The translations under genes and the position numbers were made by a program. From Paraburkholderia fungorum (GTDB lineage: Bacteria > Pseudomonadota > Gammaproteobacteria > Burkholderiales > Burkholderiaceae), in the NCBI RefSeq assembly GCF_902833645.1, contig NZ_CADFGE010000006.1, positions 310,001-374,000 on the forward strand: a stretch of 64,000 nt of DNA, given 5' to 3'. The notes beneath the pieces were generated by a model. It had not been told where the DNA came from. It did not search any database and saw only the letters and a list, made by a program, of their open reading frames with translations. Every line of letters starts with the position of its first letter. Within the stretch, counting starts at the first letter, position 1. Shown here in pieces: positions 16,591 through 25,188 of the stretch.

Positions 16591-17613
16591 ATGCAGACGT
16601 TTTTTCATCCGGCGCAGTTGAAGCACCATCCGCGCAGCTATCTGTCGCGCGGTCAGATGCGCACGCCACAGGAAGTGCCCGAACGTGCGTTGCGACTCGC
16701 CGAAGCCGTGAAGAAGCTCGGCTTCGACGTGCGCGAGCCGGCGGATTTCGGTGCTGCGCCGCTCGCCGCGGTGCACGGGATGAACTACCTGCGCTTTCTC
16801 GAAGAAGCGCACCGCGAGTGGAAGAAGATTCCCGCGGAATGGGGCGACGAGGTGATGTCGAACGTGTACATCCGCGAGAATAATCCCTTGCGCGGCGTGC
16901 TCGCGCAAGCGGCCCGCTATCTCGCCGACGGCAGTTGCCCGATCGGCGCGGATACTTACGAATCGGCCTACTGGTCCGCACAAAGCGCGCTGGCCGGCGC
17001 GCGGGCGATTCTCGACGGCGCGGGTGAGGCCTATGCGTTGTGCCGCCCGCCGGGCCATCATGCGCGCGCCGAAGCAGCAGGCGGTTTCTGCTATCTGAAC
17101 AATGCGGCCGTTGCAGCGCAAGCGCTGCGGCAAAAGTATCGGCGCGTGGCGATTCTCGATACGGACATGCATCACGGCCAGGGCATTCAGGAGATCTTCT
17201 ATGGCCGCGACGACGTGCTGTACGTGTCGATTCACGGCGATCCGACGAATTTCTATCCCGTGGTGGCGGGTTTCGAAGACGAGCGCGGTACGGAACGAGG
17301 CGAGGGCTACAACGTCAATCTGCCGATGCCGCACGGTTCGTCGGAGGCGGTGTTCTTCGAGCAGCTCGACGCCGCGCTGCGGATAGTCAGCCGCTTTCAG
17401 CCGGACGTGCTGGTCGTGGCATTGGGCTTCGACATCTACAAAGACGATCCGCAAGCGATGGTCGCGGTGACGACCGAGGGCTTTGGCGAACTCGGCGGCC
17501 GGCTCGGCGCGCTGCAACTGCCGACGCTGATCGTGCAGGAAGGCGGATATCACATCGAGACGCTCGAGGCGAACGCGCAATCGTTCTTCGGTGGATTTAC
17601 GTCGAAGCGGTGA
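16591..17613 (+). CDS. Acetylpolyamine amidohydrolase / histone deacetylase-family enzyme
   Basis: The 340-residue zinc hydrolase has the full HDAC-fold site: H156-H157 in PPGHHARAEAAGG, zinc ligands D192 and H194 (DTDMHHGQG) and D281 (GFDIYKDD), and the catalytic tyrosine Y320 in EGGYH. Length and motifs match bacterial acetylpolyamine amidohydrolases (AphA type), which remove acetyl groups from acetylputrescine, acetylcadaverine and similar amines. It follows the MHS carrier and is probably cotranscribed with it under the LysR at 14.1 kb. The exact amide is not known. Confidence 0.85.
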   Translation: MQTFFHPAQLKHHPRSYLSRGQMRTPQEVPERALRLAEAVKKLGFDVREPADFGAAPLAAVHGMNYLRFLEEAHREWKKIPAEWGDEVMSNVYIRENNPLRGVLAQAARYLADGSCPIGADTYESAYWSAQSALAGARAILDGAGEAYALCRPPGHHARAEAAGGFCYLNNAAVAAQALRQKYRRVAILDTDMHHGQGIQEIFYGRDDVLYVSIHGDPTNFYPVVAGFEDERGTERGEGYNVNLPMPHGSSEAVFFEQLDAALRIVSRFQPDVLVVALGFDIYKDDPQAMVAVTTEGFGELGGRLGALQLPTLIVQEGGYHIETLEANAQSFFGGFTSKR

Positions 17614-17850
17614 CGTGAGCGGGCGGGGCCGCTCGGTGTTCGGAGCACGGGGCCGGAACCCGGCCGCCGGTGCGGATTGTTCGGCTGATCCGACGTATCT
17701 ATTCGTCTTGAGCCGCTTTATCCCTTGGGCTTGTGTGCCTACATTGGCTGCAGTGACAGCGCCACTGCATTTTGCAGCTTCATCGACGCCGGCGCCGCGA
17801 ATCGTCGCGACGTCGCGTCGGCGCGAACTCCATCCAAAGGACACACGATC

Positions 17851-18597
17851 ATGAGCAAGCTCACAGGTAAGGTTGCGGTTGTAACGGGCGCATCGAAAGG
17901 CATCGGCGCCGCGATTGCGAAGGCATTGGCGGCAGAGGGCGCCTCGGTGGTGGTGAACTATGCGTCCAGCAAGGCGGGCGCGGACGATGTGGTCGCCGCC
18001 ATTGCCGCTGCGGGTGGCAAGGCGGTGGCCGTGGCCGGCGACGTGTCCAAGGCCGCCGACGCGCAAGGCATCGTGGAAGCTGCGGTCGAAACGTATGGCC
18101 GCCTCGACATTCTCGTGAACAACTCCGGCGTGTATGAGATGGCGCCGATCGAGGAAGTCACGGAAGCTCACTTCCACAAGCAGTTCGATGTGAATGTGCT
18201 GGGTCTGCTGCTGGTTACGCAGGCGGCGGTGAAGCATCTGGGCGAGGGCGGCAGCATTGTGAACGTCAGTTCGGTCGTGAGCCGCATCACGCCGCCGGGC
18301 AGCGTGGTCTATACCGCCACCAAGGGCGCGGTGGATGCCATCACCGGCGTGCTCGCGCGTGAACTCGGCCCACGCAAGATTCGTGTCAACTCCGTGAATC
18401 CCGGCATGGTGGAAACGGAAGGCACGCATAGCGCTGGCTTTATCGGCTCGGACTTCGAGGCCTGGGCAGTCAGCACGACACCGCTTGGCCGCATCGGCCA
18501 GCCTGACGATATTGCGGACGTCGCCGTGTTCCTTTCTTCCGACGACTCGCGCTGGCTGACCGGCGAAAGCCTGATCGCAAGCGGCGGTTCGCGCTAA
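17851..18597 (+). CDS. Short-chain dehydrogenase/reductase (FabG-like)
   Basis: The 248-residue SDR has the nucleotide motif TGASKGIG near residues 13-20, NNSG at about 90-93, the catalytic S-Y-K set (NVSSVVSR, then YTATKG) and NPGMVETEG after the active site. The arginine-free acidic loop is not diagnostic, and cofactor choice is unclear. It forms its own unit, 237 bases after the amidohydrolase gene, with a strong terminator behind it. Substrate unknown. Confidence 0.85.
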   Translation: MSKLTGKVAVVTGASKGIGAAIAKALAAEGASVVVNYASSKAGADDVVAAIAAAGGKAVAVAGDVSKAADAQGIVEAAVETYGRLDILVNNSGVYEMAPIEEVTEAHFHKQFDVNVLGLLLVTQAAVKHLGEGGSIVNVSSVVSRITPPGSVVYTATKGAVDAITGVLARELGPRKIRVNSVNPGMVETEGTHSAGFIGSDFEAWAVSTTPLGRIGQPDDIADVAVFLSSDDSRWLTGESLIASGGSR

Positions 18598-18603
18598 GGA
18601 GGG

Positions 18604-18632
18604 AGCCGCCGGATCGTGTCGATCCGGCGGCT
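18604..18632. terminator. Strong hairpin between convergent SDR and LysR genes
   Basis: A 13-base perfect stem (18604-18616 with 18620-18632) and a three-base loop lie seven bases after the SDR stop and end eight bases before the LysR stop. It should act in both directions. Confidence 0.75.
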
Positions 18633-18639
18633 GACCGGT

Positions 18640-19584
18640 TTATTGCGCCGCCACGGCGGCGCCTGTCAATTCCACCGCAAATAACGCGTCCAGCAGATTC
18701 GACCCCGGCCGCCCGGCGAGCCGCGTGAGCGATTCGGTCATGCGCACCTGGCAATCCTGGAGCGGAATCATCCTGATGCGCCGCGATTCGTTGAATTCGG
18801 CGCGCGCGATCACGCCTACCCCCACGCCTTGCGCGACCGCTTCTTCCAACGCTTCGCGGCCGTCCACATACATCACCGGTTCGACCTGCAACGACTCGCG
18901 CACCAGTTCGATCTCCAGCAACTGCTGCGTGACCGATTGCGGCTCGCGAAAAATCATCGGCTGTTGCACGAGTTCCGCATAGCTCAACCGGCGTTTCTTC
19001 GCCACCGGATAGCCGGCCGGCACCATTGCCACCAGCGGATCGCGCCGCAGCACGCGTGATTCGAGCCGGCTATGCACTTGCGGCGCGGCGGTAATGGCGG
19101 CGTCGACCGCGCTCGACAACACGCGCTGCATGCAGTCCGCGGCGTTGGCGATCGACAGCGTCACGACGATTCCCGGATGAAGCTTGCGAAACGCGCCGAT
19201 CAGCGCGACCGCAAGATCGGGTGCGTCCGCCGCCAGCGAGAGTGAACCGGATTCGAGGCCGCCCGCCGATTCGAGCAGTTGCCGCGCTTCGCGCTCGCAC
19301 CCGAGCATTTGCCGCGTGACGCTGAAAAGACGCAGGCCGAGTTCGGTGGTTTCGACGCCACGCGGGCCGCGCTCGAACAGTTTGACGCCGTAATCCTGCT
19401 CGAGGCGCTTCACGTGATCCGATACCGCCGGCTGCGTGAGTGACAGCGCCTGCGCCGCTTTCGAAAACCCGCCATGTTCCGCGACCGCATGAAACGCCCG
19501 CAATTGCGCGTATTGCACGTCTGCCTCGCTCGGATAAGTTTTTGCGATATCTACATCGATTATATCGATTTTACCAATGAGCAC
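18640..19584 (-). CDS. LysR-family regulator divergent from phnW
   Basis: The 314-residue protein has the helix-turn-helix region YAQLRAFHAVAEHGGFSKAA and LTQPAVSDHVKRLEQDYG, close in style to CbbR/CysB-like and aminoethylphosphonate-linked LysR proteins. The longest frame begins with GTG at 19584; a shorter start near the V of VQYAQLRAF is possible. It is divergent from phnW with about 50 bases between starts. That gap holds two ATCGAT half-sites three bases apart (about 19555-19569), a likely operator. It probably activates phnW. Confidence 0.8.
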   Translation of the reverse strand: MLIGKIDIIDVDIAKTYPSEADVQYAQLRAFHAVAEHGGFSKAAQALSLTQPAVSDHVKRLEQDYGVKLFERGPRGVETTELGLRLFSVTRQMLGCEREARQLLESAGGLESGSLSLAADAPDLAVALIGAFRKLHPGIVVTLSIANAADCMQRVLSSAVDAAITAAPQVHSRLESRVLRRDPLVAMVPAGYPVAKKRRLSYAELVQQPMIFREPQSVTQQLLEIELVRESLQVEPVMYVDGREALEEAVAQGVGVGVIARAEFNESRRIRMIPLQDCQVRMTESLTRLAGRPGSNLLDALFAVELTGAAVAAQ

Positions 19585-19635
19585 GGTTTATGTACTGTGT
19601 CACGCATCGAAACAGCGATATCGGAGATTCCGAAC

Positions 19636-20889
19636 ATGGCAAGCGCAATCGACAACTCACCGGCAGTGACCACCACACCCTCAGCCGCACCTTCAGCCAC
19701 GCCCTCCGCCTCAACCTGCGCCGCGCCGGCAATGGGCGAGCCGTATCTGCTGACGCCGGGACCGTTGACCACGGCGTTCTCGACCAAACAGGCGATGCTG
19801 CGCGACTGGGGCTCGTGGGACGGCGATTTCCGCGCCATGACCGCCGAACTGCGTCGCAGCCTGCTGGAGATCGCGGGCGACGCCGCGGGCGAGTACGACT
19901 GTGTGCCGCTCCAGGGCAGCGGCAGTTACTGCGTCGAAGCGATGCTCGGCAGCCTGATTCCGCGCGACGGCCACGCCCTCGTGCTGGCCAACGGTGCATA
20001 CGGCAAGCGCATTGCGACCACGCTGGGCTATCTCGGCCGTGCCTGCACGGTGCTCGACAAGGGCGACTACCTGCCGCCGCGCGGCGCTGAAGTCGAAAGC
20101 ATGCTGGCCGCCGATCCGCGTATCACGCATGTGGTCGCGGTGCATTGTGAAACCAGCTCGGGCATTCTCAATCCGATCGAAGAAATCGCCGCCGCCACCG
20201 CGAAGCAGGGCCGCAAGCTGCTGATCGATTCGATGAGCGCGTTCGGCGCGGTGCCGCTCGACGTGAAGCGGATTGCGTGCGAGGCGTTCGTGTCGTCAGC
20301 GAACAAATGCATCGAAGGCGTGCCCGGTTTCGGTTTCGTGATCGCCCGCAAGCGCGCGTTGCAGGAAGCGAAGGGCCGCAGTCATTCGCTCTCGCTCGAC
20401 GTGTACGACCAGTGGGACGTGATGAACCGCACCGGCCAATGGCGCTTTACGCCGCCGACGCATACCGTGGCCGCGTTCATCGAGGCATTGCGTCTGCACA
20501 AGCTCGAAGGCGGCCAGGCCGGACGTCTCGCGCGCTATGCCAACAACCGCGACGTGCTGGTCGCGGGCATGCGCGAACTCGGTTTCGAGCCGCTGCTGAA
20601 CGCGCGTTGGCGCTCGCCGATCATCGTGACGTTTTTCTCGCCGGCGCATGCGTCGTTCAAATTCGAGCGCTTCTATGAGTTGATGAAGGAGCAGGGTTTC
20701 ATCATCTATCCGGGCAAGCTGACGGTGGTGGACAGTTTCCGCATCGGCTGCATCGGTCAGGTGGACGAGCGCGTGATGCGCCGCGTGGTGCGGGCCTGCG
20801 CGCAGTCGTTGCAGGCGATGGGCGTCGATCACGCCGCGCCGCCGGCGATGGCGATCGAGGAGCGCAAGACGCTGGCCGAAGCGGCATGA
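19636..20889 (+). CDS. phnW: 2-aminoethylphosphonate--pyruvate transaminase PhnW
   Basis: PhnW moves the amino group of 2-aminoethylphosphonate to pyruvate, giving phosphonoacetaldehyde and alanine. The 417-residue PLP enzyme (class V fold) shows YLLTPGPLTT near residue 37, PLQGSGSYCVEAMLGSL, the PLP-pyridine aspartate D198 (LLIDSMSAFG) and the Schiff-base lysine K224 (SSANKCIEG). The N-terminal 33 residues are an Ala/Pro/Thr/Ser-rich tail absent from most family members; a later start at M33 would give the usual length, but GGAG precedes ATG 19636. No phnX, phnA or phnY gene adjoins it, so the next step must be encoded elsewhere. Confidence 0.85.
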   Translation: MASAIDNSPAVTTTPSAAPSATPSASTCAAPAMGEPYLLTPGPLTTAFSTKQAMLRDWGSWDGDFRAMTAELRRSLLEIAGDAAGEYDCVPLQGSGSYCVEAMLGSLIPRDGHALVLANGAYGKRIATTLGYLGRACTVLDKGDYLPPRGAEVESMLAADPRITHVVAVHCETSSGILNPIEEIAAATAKQGRKLLIDSMSAFGAVPLDVKRIACEAFVSSANKCIEGVPGFGFVIARKRALQEAKGRSHSLSLDVYDQWDVMNRTGQWRFTPPTHTVAAFIEALRLHKLEGGQAGRLARYANNRDVLVAGMRELGFEPLLNARWRSPIIVTFFSPAHASFKFERFYELMKEQGFIIYPGKLTVVDSFRIGCIGQVDERVMRRVVRACAQSLQAMGVDHAAPPAMAIEERKTLAEAA

Positions 20890-20970
20890 ACCGTGTGCGC
20901 CGTGCGGGCGGCCTTGAGCTGCCGCAGCGCGGGTTTTGTCGAGAGTAGTTTTTTTGCCGGCTTTTCAAAG

Positions 20971-21002
20971 GCGTACTGTTGCGAGACAGTACGCTTTTTT
21001 GT
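20971..21002 (+). terminator. Rho-independent terminator after phnW
   Basis: GCGTACTGT at 20971-20979 pairs with ACAGTACGC at 20986-20994 around a six-base loop, followed by a run of T from 20995. It lies about 80 bases after the phnW stop. Confidence 0.85.
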
Positions 21003-21082
21003 TTTGGGAAGGGTCAGCGCGACCTGACCCGAACTGCGTCGGCTTTGCCCGGCTTGCCCAATCAATAACAACCCGGACCGAT

Positions 21083-22036
21083 ATGTCGAAAACCACGGCG
21101 GTCGATACCCTCGCATGGCACATTCACGCGCGCTCGCTGCGCTATTTCGATGCGATTCGCCGCTGCGGCTCGATCCGTGAAGCCGCGCGCCAATTGCACG
21201 TGGCCTCGTCGGCGGTGAACCGGCAGTTGCTGAAGCTCGAGGCCGAAGTCGGCACGCCGCTGTTCGAACGGCTGCCGGCCGGCCTGGCATTGACGGCCGC
21301 GGGCGAGGTGTTCGCGCGGCATGTGATTACCGTCTTGCAGGATGCGCGACGCTTCGAAAGCGAACTCGACGCGCTGCGCGGCATCCGTCGCGGCGAGATC
21401 GGCATCGTCACGGTCGAGGGGCTCAACTCGAGTTTTCTGCCGGACCTGGTCGAACGGATGCTGACGCGCTATCCGGCCATCCGTTTCCAGGTGCATACCG
21501 CCGGTTCGGCATCGATTGCCCGCACGATTCTCGATGGCGATGCCGACCTTGGCCTCGCGTTCTCGCTGCCGCGCACGGACGATTTGCAGCAACTCGCCGT
21601 CGGGCGTTTTCAGCTCGGCGCAATCGTCGCCGTCGATCATCCGCTCGCCGGCGAAACAACCGTCACGTTCGCGCAGTGCGCGCGCTATCCACTCATTCTC
21701 GGCAACGCGCAATTGTCGATCAGCGGCTTGCTCGAACCGCTGATCCGCCATTACGCCAAACCGCTGCAAACCGTGCTCGAAAGCGATTCGATCGAACTGA
21801 TGCGGCGCATGGCGGCCCGCGGGCGCGGCGTGGGGTTTCAGACGCGCCTCGGGCTGGAGCGTGATCTCGCCGAGGGGACGCTCGTGCATATTCCGCTGCG
21901 CACGCCCCGCGCGCTGGTCTCCGAGCTGGGCGCCTACGCCCGTGCCGGGCGCACCTTGACGCCGGCGCTGGACGCGTTCGTTCGGCTGCTGGCCGAGGCG
22001 ATCGCCGCTCGGGAAGACGACGAACCGTCCGTCTGA
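21083..22036 (+). CDS. LysR-family regulator preceding the split-oxygenase operon
   Basis: The 317-residue protein has the helix-turn-helix region LRYFDAIRRCGSIREAARQL and VASSAVNRQLLKLEAEVGTPLFERL, then a substrate domain with IGIVTVEGLNSSFLPDLVERM. ATG 21083 was chosen; the open frame upstream crosses the phnW terminator. It is read in the same direction as the operon starting at 22235, 198 bases downstream, and is the nearest regulator to it. Its ligand is unknown; control of the operon is inferred from position. Confidence 0.8.
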   Translation: MSKTTAVDTLAWHIHARSLRYFDAIRRCGSIREAARQLHVASSAVNRQLLKLEAEVGTPLFERLPAGLALTAAGEVFARHVITVLQDARRFESELDALRGIRRGEIGIVTVEGLNSSFLPDLVERMLTRYPAIRFQVHTAGSASIARTILDGDADLGLAFSLPRTDDLQQLAVGRFQLGAIVAVDHPLAGETTVTFAQCARYPLILGNAQLSISGLLEPLIRHYAKPLQTVLESDSIELMRRMAARGRGVGFQTRLGLERDLAEGTLVHIPLRTPRALVSELGAYARAGRTLTPALDAFVRLLAEAIAAREDDEPSV

Positions 22037-22234
22037 CGGCACGCGCCTCGGGGTCGACCCGCGGGACGGAGCCTCACGCCGTGGATGCCATATGCCGATC
22101 CGCGAGCCACTCCATGAACCGAAAGCTGACGGCCGTGCTGATGCCGAAACGGCATCGGCATGCACTTTTTTATGCGCTTTTTTGACCGCCTGCCGCGGCC
22201 TACACTCGGTCGAAACGGGTTCAAGGGAGCCGCA

Positions 22235-23212
22235 ATGTCCGAAGTGCTATCAGCTAAAGCGGTGCCGCACACGAGCCTGCCCGTCATCGACGTGGCCGGG
22301 CTCGAATCGGCCGATCCGCTGCAACGCGCGGCAGTGGGCGCGGCGCTCCACGCCGCCTGCATCGATAAGGGCTTCTTCTACATCACTCGTCACGGCATCG
22401 AGCCGGCGCTAATCGACGCCGCGCGTGCGGAGGCCGAGCGCTTTTTCGCGCTCAGTGACGCCGAGAAGCGCGAGGTCGACAAGGCGCAGTCGTTCTGCAA
22501 CCGCGGCTACGAACCGTTACGCGGCCAGGTGCTGGAAGCAGGCACGCCGCCCGATCTGAAGGAAGGTTTTTACATCGGCAATGAACTGCCGCTCGATCAT
22601 CCGCGTGTCGTGGCGCGCGCTTTCAACTGCGGACCGAACCAGTGGCCGCGGCAGTTGCCGGCTTTTCGCCCGGCCATGGAGGCTTATTTCGCCGCGCTGT
22701 TCGATCTGTCGACGCGTTTGACGCGCGGCCTCGCTTTGTCGCTGGATTTGCCGGAAGACCATTTCGACGCGTTTTGCGACGAAGCGATGGGCACGCTGCG
22801 GCTGTTGCACTATCCGCCGCAACCGGCCCAGGCGATGCCCGAGCAAAAGGGCTGCGGCGCGCATACCGACTTTGGCTGCCTGACGCTGCTGTGGCAGGAC
22901 GGCAACGGCGGTTTGCAGGTGCAGGACAGCGACGGCGGCTGGATTCACGTGCCGCCGCTGCCGGGCACCTTCGTCGTCAATCTGGGCGACCTGATCGCGC
23001 GCTGGACCAACGACCGTTATCGCTCGACGTTGCATCGCGTGGTGAATGCGTCGGGTCGCGAACGTTACTCGATGCCGTTTTTCTTTACCGGGCGCCCGGA
23101 CTATGTGGTGACCTGTTTGCCGGGCTGCGCGGTAGAGGGCGAAGCGCCGAAGTACCCCCCCATCACCGTCGCAGGCCATCTCGAGGCGTGCTACCGGAGA
23201 ACTTACGGATGA
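22235..23212 (+). CDS. 2-oxoglutarate/Fe(II)-dependent oxygenase (isopenicillin N synthase-like)
   Basis: The 325-residue protein has the DIOX_N region (LPVIDVAGL near residue 15) and the double-stranded beta-helix core. The iron triad is H210 and D212 (HTDFGCLTLL) with H267 (STLHRVV), and R277 and S279 of the RYS motif bind 2-oxoglutarate. The family includes thymine 7-hydroxylase and plant hormone oxidases, so a nucleobase or hormone-like substrate is possible. AAGGGAG precedes the ATG. It opens a six-gene operon, overlapping the next gene by ATGA. Substrate not shown by sequence. Confidence 0.85.
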   Translation: MSEVLSAKAVPHTSLPVIDVAGLESADPLQRAAVGAALHAACIDKGFFYITRHGIEPALIDAARAEAERFFALSDAEKREVDKAQSFCNRGYEPLRGQVLEAGTPPDLKEGFYIGNELPLDHPRVVARAFNCGPNQWPRQLPAFRPAMEAYFAALFDLSTRLTRGLALSLDLPEDHFDAFCDEAMGTLRLLHYPPQPAQAMPEQKGCGAHTDFGCLTLLWQDGNGGLQVQDSDGGWIHVPPLPGTFVVNLGDLIARWTNDRYRSTLHRVVNASGRERYSMPFFFTGRPDYVVTCLPGCAVEGEAPKYPPITVAGHLEACYRRTYG

Positions 23213-24072
23213 CGCCCGCCCGCACGCCGGCAGCAGGCATGCTGCTGATTCACGGCGCCTGGCAGGGCAGTTGGGCGTGGGACGCCTGGCTGCCGGAACT
23301 CGCGGCGCGCGGGTGGCGGGCCCGCACTGTCGACTTGCCGGGCAACGGCGCAAATCCTGCGCGGGATGCCGGTCTCGAAGTCTCGCTGCAAATCTATGTC
23401 GATGCGCTGACCGAAGCGCTCGCGGCCTTCGACGCTCCGGTCGTCGTGGTTGCGCATAGCGGCGCGGGCGTGCCGGCCTCGCAACTGGCCGAGGCGCTGC
23501 CCGAGCGGATCGCGTGCCTCGTCTACGTCGCGGGGATGATGCTGCCTTCGGGCATGGGCTACGCGGAGCTCGTCGATGCCAGCGCGGCCGAGGTGCCGAA
23601 TGCCGGCGGCATCGCGCCCTATCTGCAATGGCGCGACGAGGGCTCGTCCTCCGTCGTCCCACCCGAGGCCGCGCTGGAAATCTTCCTGCACGATTGTCCC
23701 CCGCAAGCGGCGCGGCAAGCCGCCGCGAAACTCACGCCGCAGCAGGAAAGCGGCCGCGCGCTCGTCACGACGCTGAGCGCCGAGCGTTTTGGCAGCGTGC
23801 CGCGCATTTACGTCGAAGCGCTGCGCGACCGTTCCGTGCTGTTGCCCTTGCAACGCAAGATGCAGGCGCTGGTGCCCGGCGCGATCGTGCGCTCGATCGA
23901 CTGCGGGCACGTGCCGCAACTGGCGCGGCCGGCCGAACTGGCGGCGCTGGTGTGCGACACGCTGGGCGGGATCGGTATCGGTATCGCGCCTGCTTCTCCT
24001 GCTGCCGGTTCGGCCGCTGCGGCCAGCGCTGCCGCCAGTCCCTCTTCGTTCACCACCGGAACTTCGTCATGA
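23209..24072 (+). CDS. Alpha/beta hydrolase of the split-oxygenase operon
   Basis: The 287-residue protein has the oxyanion loop LLIHGAWQGSWAW (about residues 12-24), the nucleophile S84 in AHSGAG and a C-terminal catalytic histidine in DCGHVPQLARP. It resembles the EstC/salicylate-esterase-like branch. The last 35 residues are a Gly/Ala/Ser-rich tail beyond the fold. It overlaps both neighbours by four bases (ATGA at 23209 and 24069), so translation is coupled with the 2OG oxygenase and the binding protein. It may cleave an ester or amide in the pathway. Confidence 0.85.
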   Translation: MTPARTPAAGMLLIHGAWQGSWAWDAWLPELAARGWRARTVDLPGNGANPARDAGLEVSLQIYVDALTEALAAFDAPVVVVAHSGAGVPASQLAEALPERIACLVYVAGMMLPSGMGYAELVDASAAEVPNAGGIAPYLQWRDEGSSSVVPPEAALEIFLHDCPPQAARQAAAKLTPQQESGRALVTTLSAERFGSVPRIYVEALRDRSVLLPLQRKMQALVPGAIVRSIDCGHVPQLARPAELAALVCDTLGGIGIGIAPASPAAGSAAAASAAASPSSFTTGTSS

Positions 24073-25175
24073 CCCGACTCAATCGTCTCGGCCGTTTGCT
24101 CCTTGCCGGCAGCGCGGCTTCGCTCGTTGCGCTCGCTACCCTGAACACCGACGCGTTTGCCGCTGCCGGCGCGCCGCTCGACGTCTCCATCGTCTACCTC
24201 GGCAATCCGGGCGATGCCGGTTGGACCCACGCGCACGACCTCGGCATTAGCGCCGCGCAGAAGCAGTTCGGCGACCAGATCAAGGTGACGCGCGTCGACG
24301 ACGTCCCCGAAAACGCCGACGCCGCCCGCGTGTTCCGCGACCGCGCGGCGAAGGGCGACAAGATCGTGATCGGCACATCGTTCGGTTATATGGATTCGAT
24401 GATGAAAGTCGCGCGCGACTATCCCGACACGGTGTTCCTGCATTGCTCTGGCTACAAGAGCGCGCCTAACCTCGGCAACTTCAACGGCAAGGTGTATGAG
24501 TCGGCGTACCTCGCCGGGGTGGTCGCCGGGTACGTATCGAAGTCGCATGTGCTCGGTTTCGTCGGCTCGGTGCCGATTCCGGAAGTCGTGCGCAATATCG
24601 ATGCGTTCGCGCTCGGCGCGCGTTCGGTCGCACCGCAAACGGTCGTGAAGGTCGTGTGGATCAGCAGTTGGTTCGATCCGGGCAAGGAGCGTCAGGCGGC
24701 GGAAACGCTGGTCGGACTCGGCGCCGACGTGCTGATGCAGAACACCGATTCCACCGCGACGATGGCTGTGGCCGAACAGCACAAGGTCCACGCATTCGGC
24801 TGGGATTCGGATATGAGTCGCTGGGGTCCGCATGCGCATCTGGGTTCGGTCGCCTACGACTGGGGTATCTACTACAGCAAAGTGATCGACGAAGTGCGCC
24901 GTGGCACGTGGACTAACAAGCCGGTCTATTGGGGCGTCAAGGAAGGCATCACCGATCTGGTGAACGTGAATACGACGGCGGTGCCGGCGGATGCGCAGCG
25001 TGCGCTCGCCGAAAAACGCGCCGCGCTGGTCGCCGGCCGCCTCGATCCGTTCGCCGGGCCGCTGAAGGACCAGAGCGGCAAGGTGCGGGTGGCTGCCGGC
25101 GCCACGCTGTCCGCGGACGAGACGAACCGTATAAACTGGTTCGTCGACGGTGTGCAGGGCAGCATCGCGCAATGA
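24069..25175 (+). CDS. BMP-family (PnrA-like) periplasmic substrate-binding protein
   Basis: The 368-residue protein has a signal peptide (residues 1 to about 31, ending DAFAAAG) and a BMP fold: VSIVYLGNPGDAGWTHAHDLG, GTSFGYMDSM, HCSGYKSAPNLGNFNGKVYESAYLAGVVAG and AFGWDSDM. BMP proteins bind purine nucleosides or related bases for ABC import. There is no permease or ATPase gene in this operon, so it must serve a transporter elsewhere or act as a stand-alone sensor. Its presence is the best clue that the operon handles a nucleobase or nucleoside derivative. Confidence 0.85.
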   Translation: MTRLNRLGRLLLAGSAASLVALATLNTDAFAAAGAPLDVSIVYLGNPGDAGWTHAHDLGISAAQKQFGDQIKVTRVDDVPENADAARVFRDRAAKGDKIVIGTSFGYMDSMMKVARDYPDTVFLHCSGYKSAPNLGNFNGKVYESAYLAGVVAGYVSKSHVLGFVGSVPIPEVVRNIDAFALGARSVAPQTVVKVVWISSWFDPGKERQAAETLVGLGADVLMQNTDSTATMAVAEQHKVHAFGWDSDMSRWGPHAHLGSVAYDWGIYYSKVIDEVRRGTWTNKPVYWGVKEGITDLVNVNTTAVPADAQRALAEKRAALVAGRLDPFAGPLKDQSGKVRVAAGATLSADETNRINWFVDGVQGSIAQ

Positions 25176-25188
25176 CGGAGCAAGGGCT

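Noticed and set aside
16411..18429. 672-codon minus-strand frame across the amidohydrolase and SDR genes
   Set aside because: It is antisense to two genes with clear catalytic residues and has no ribosome site or domain of its own.
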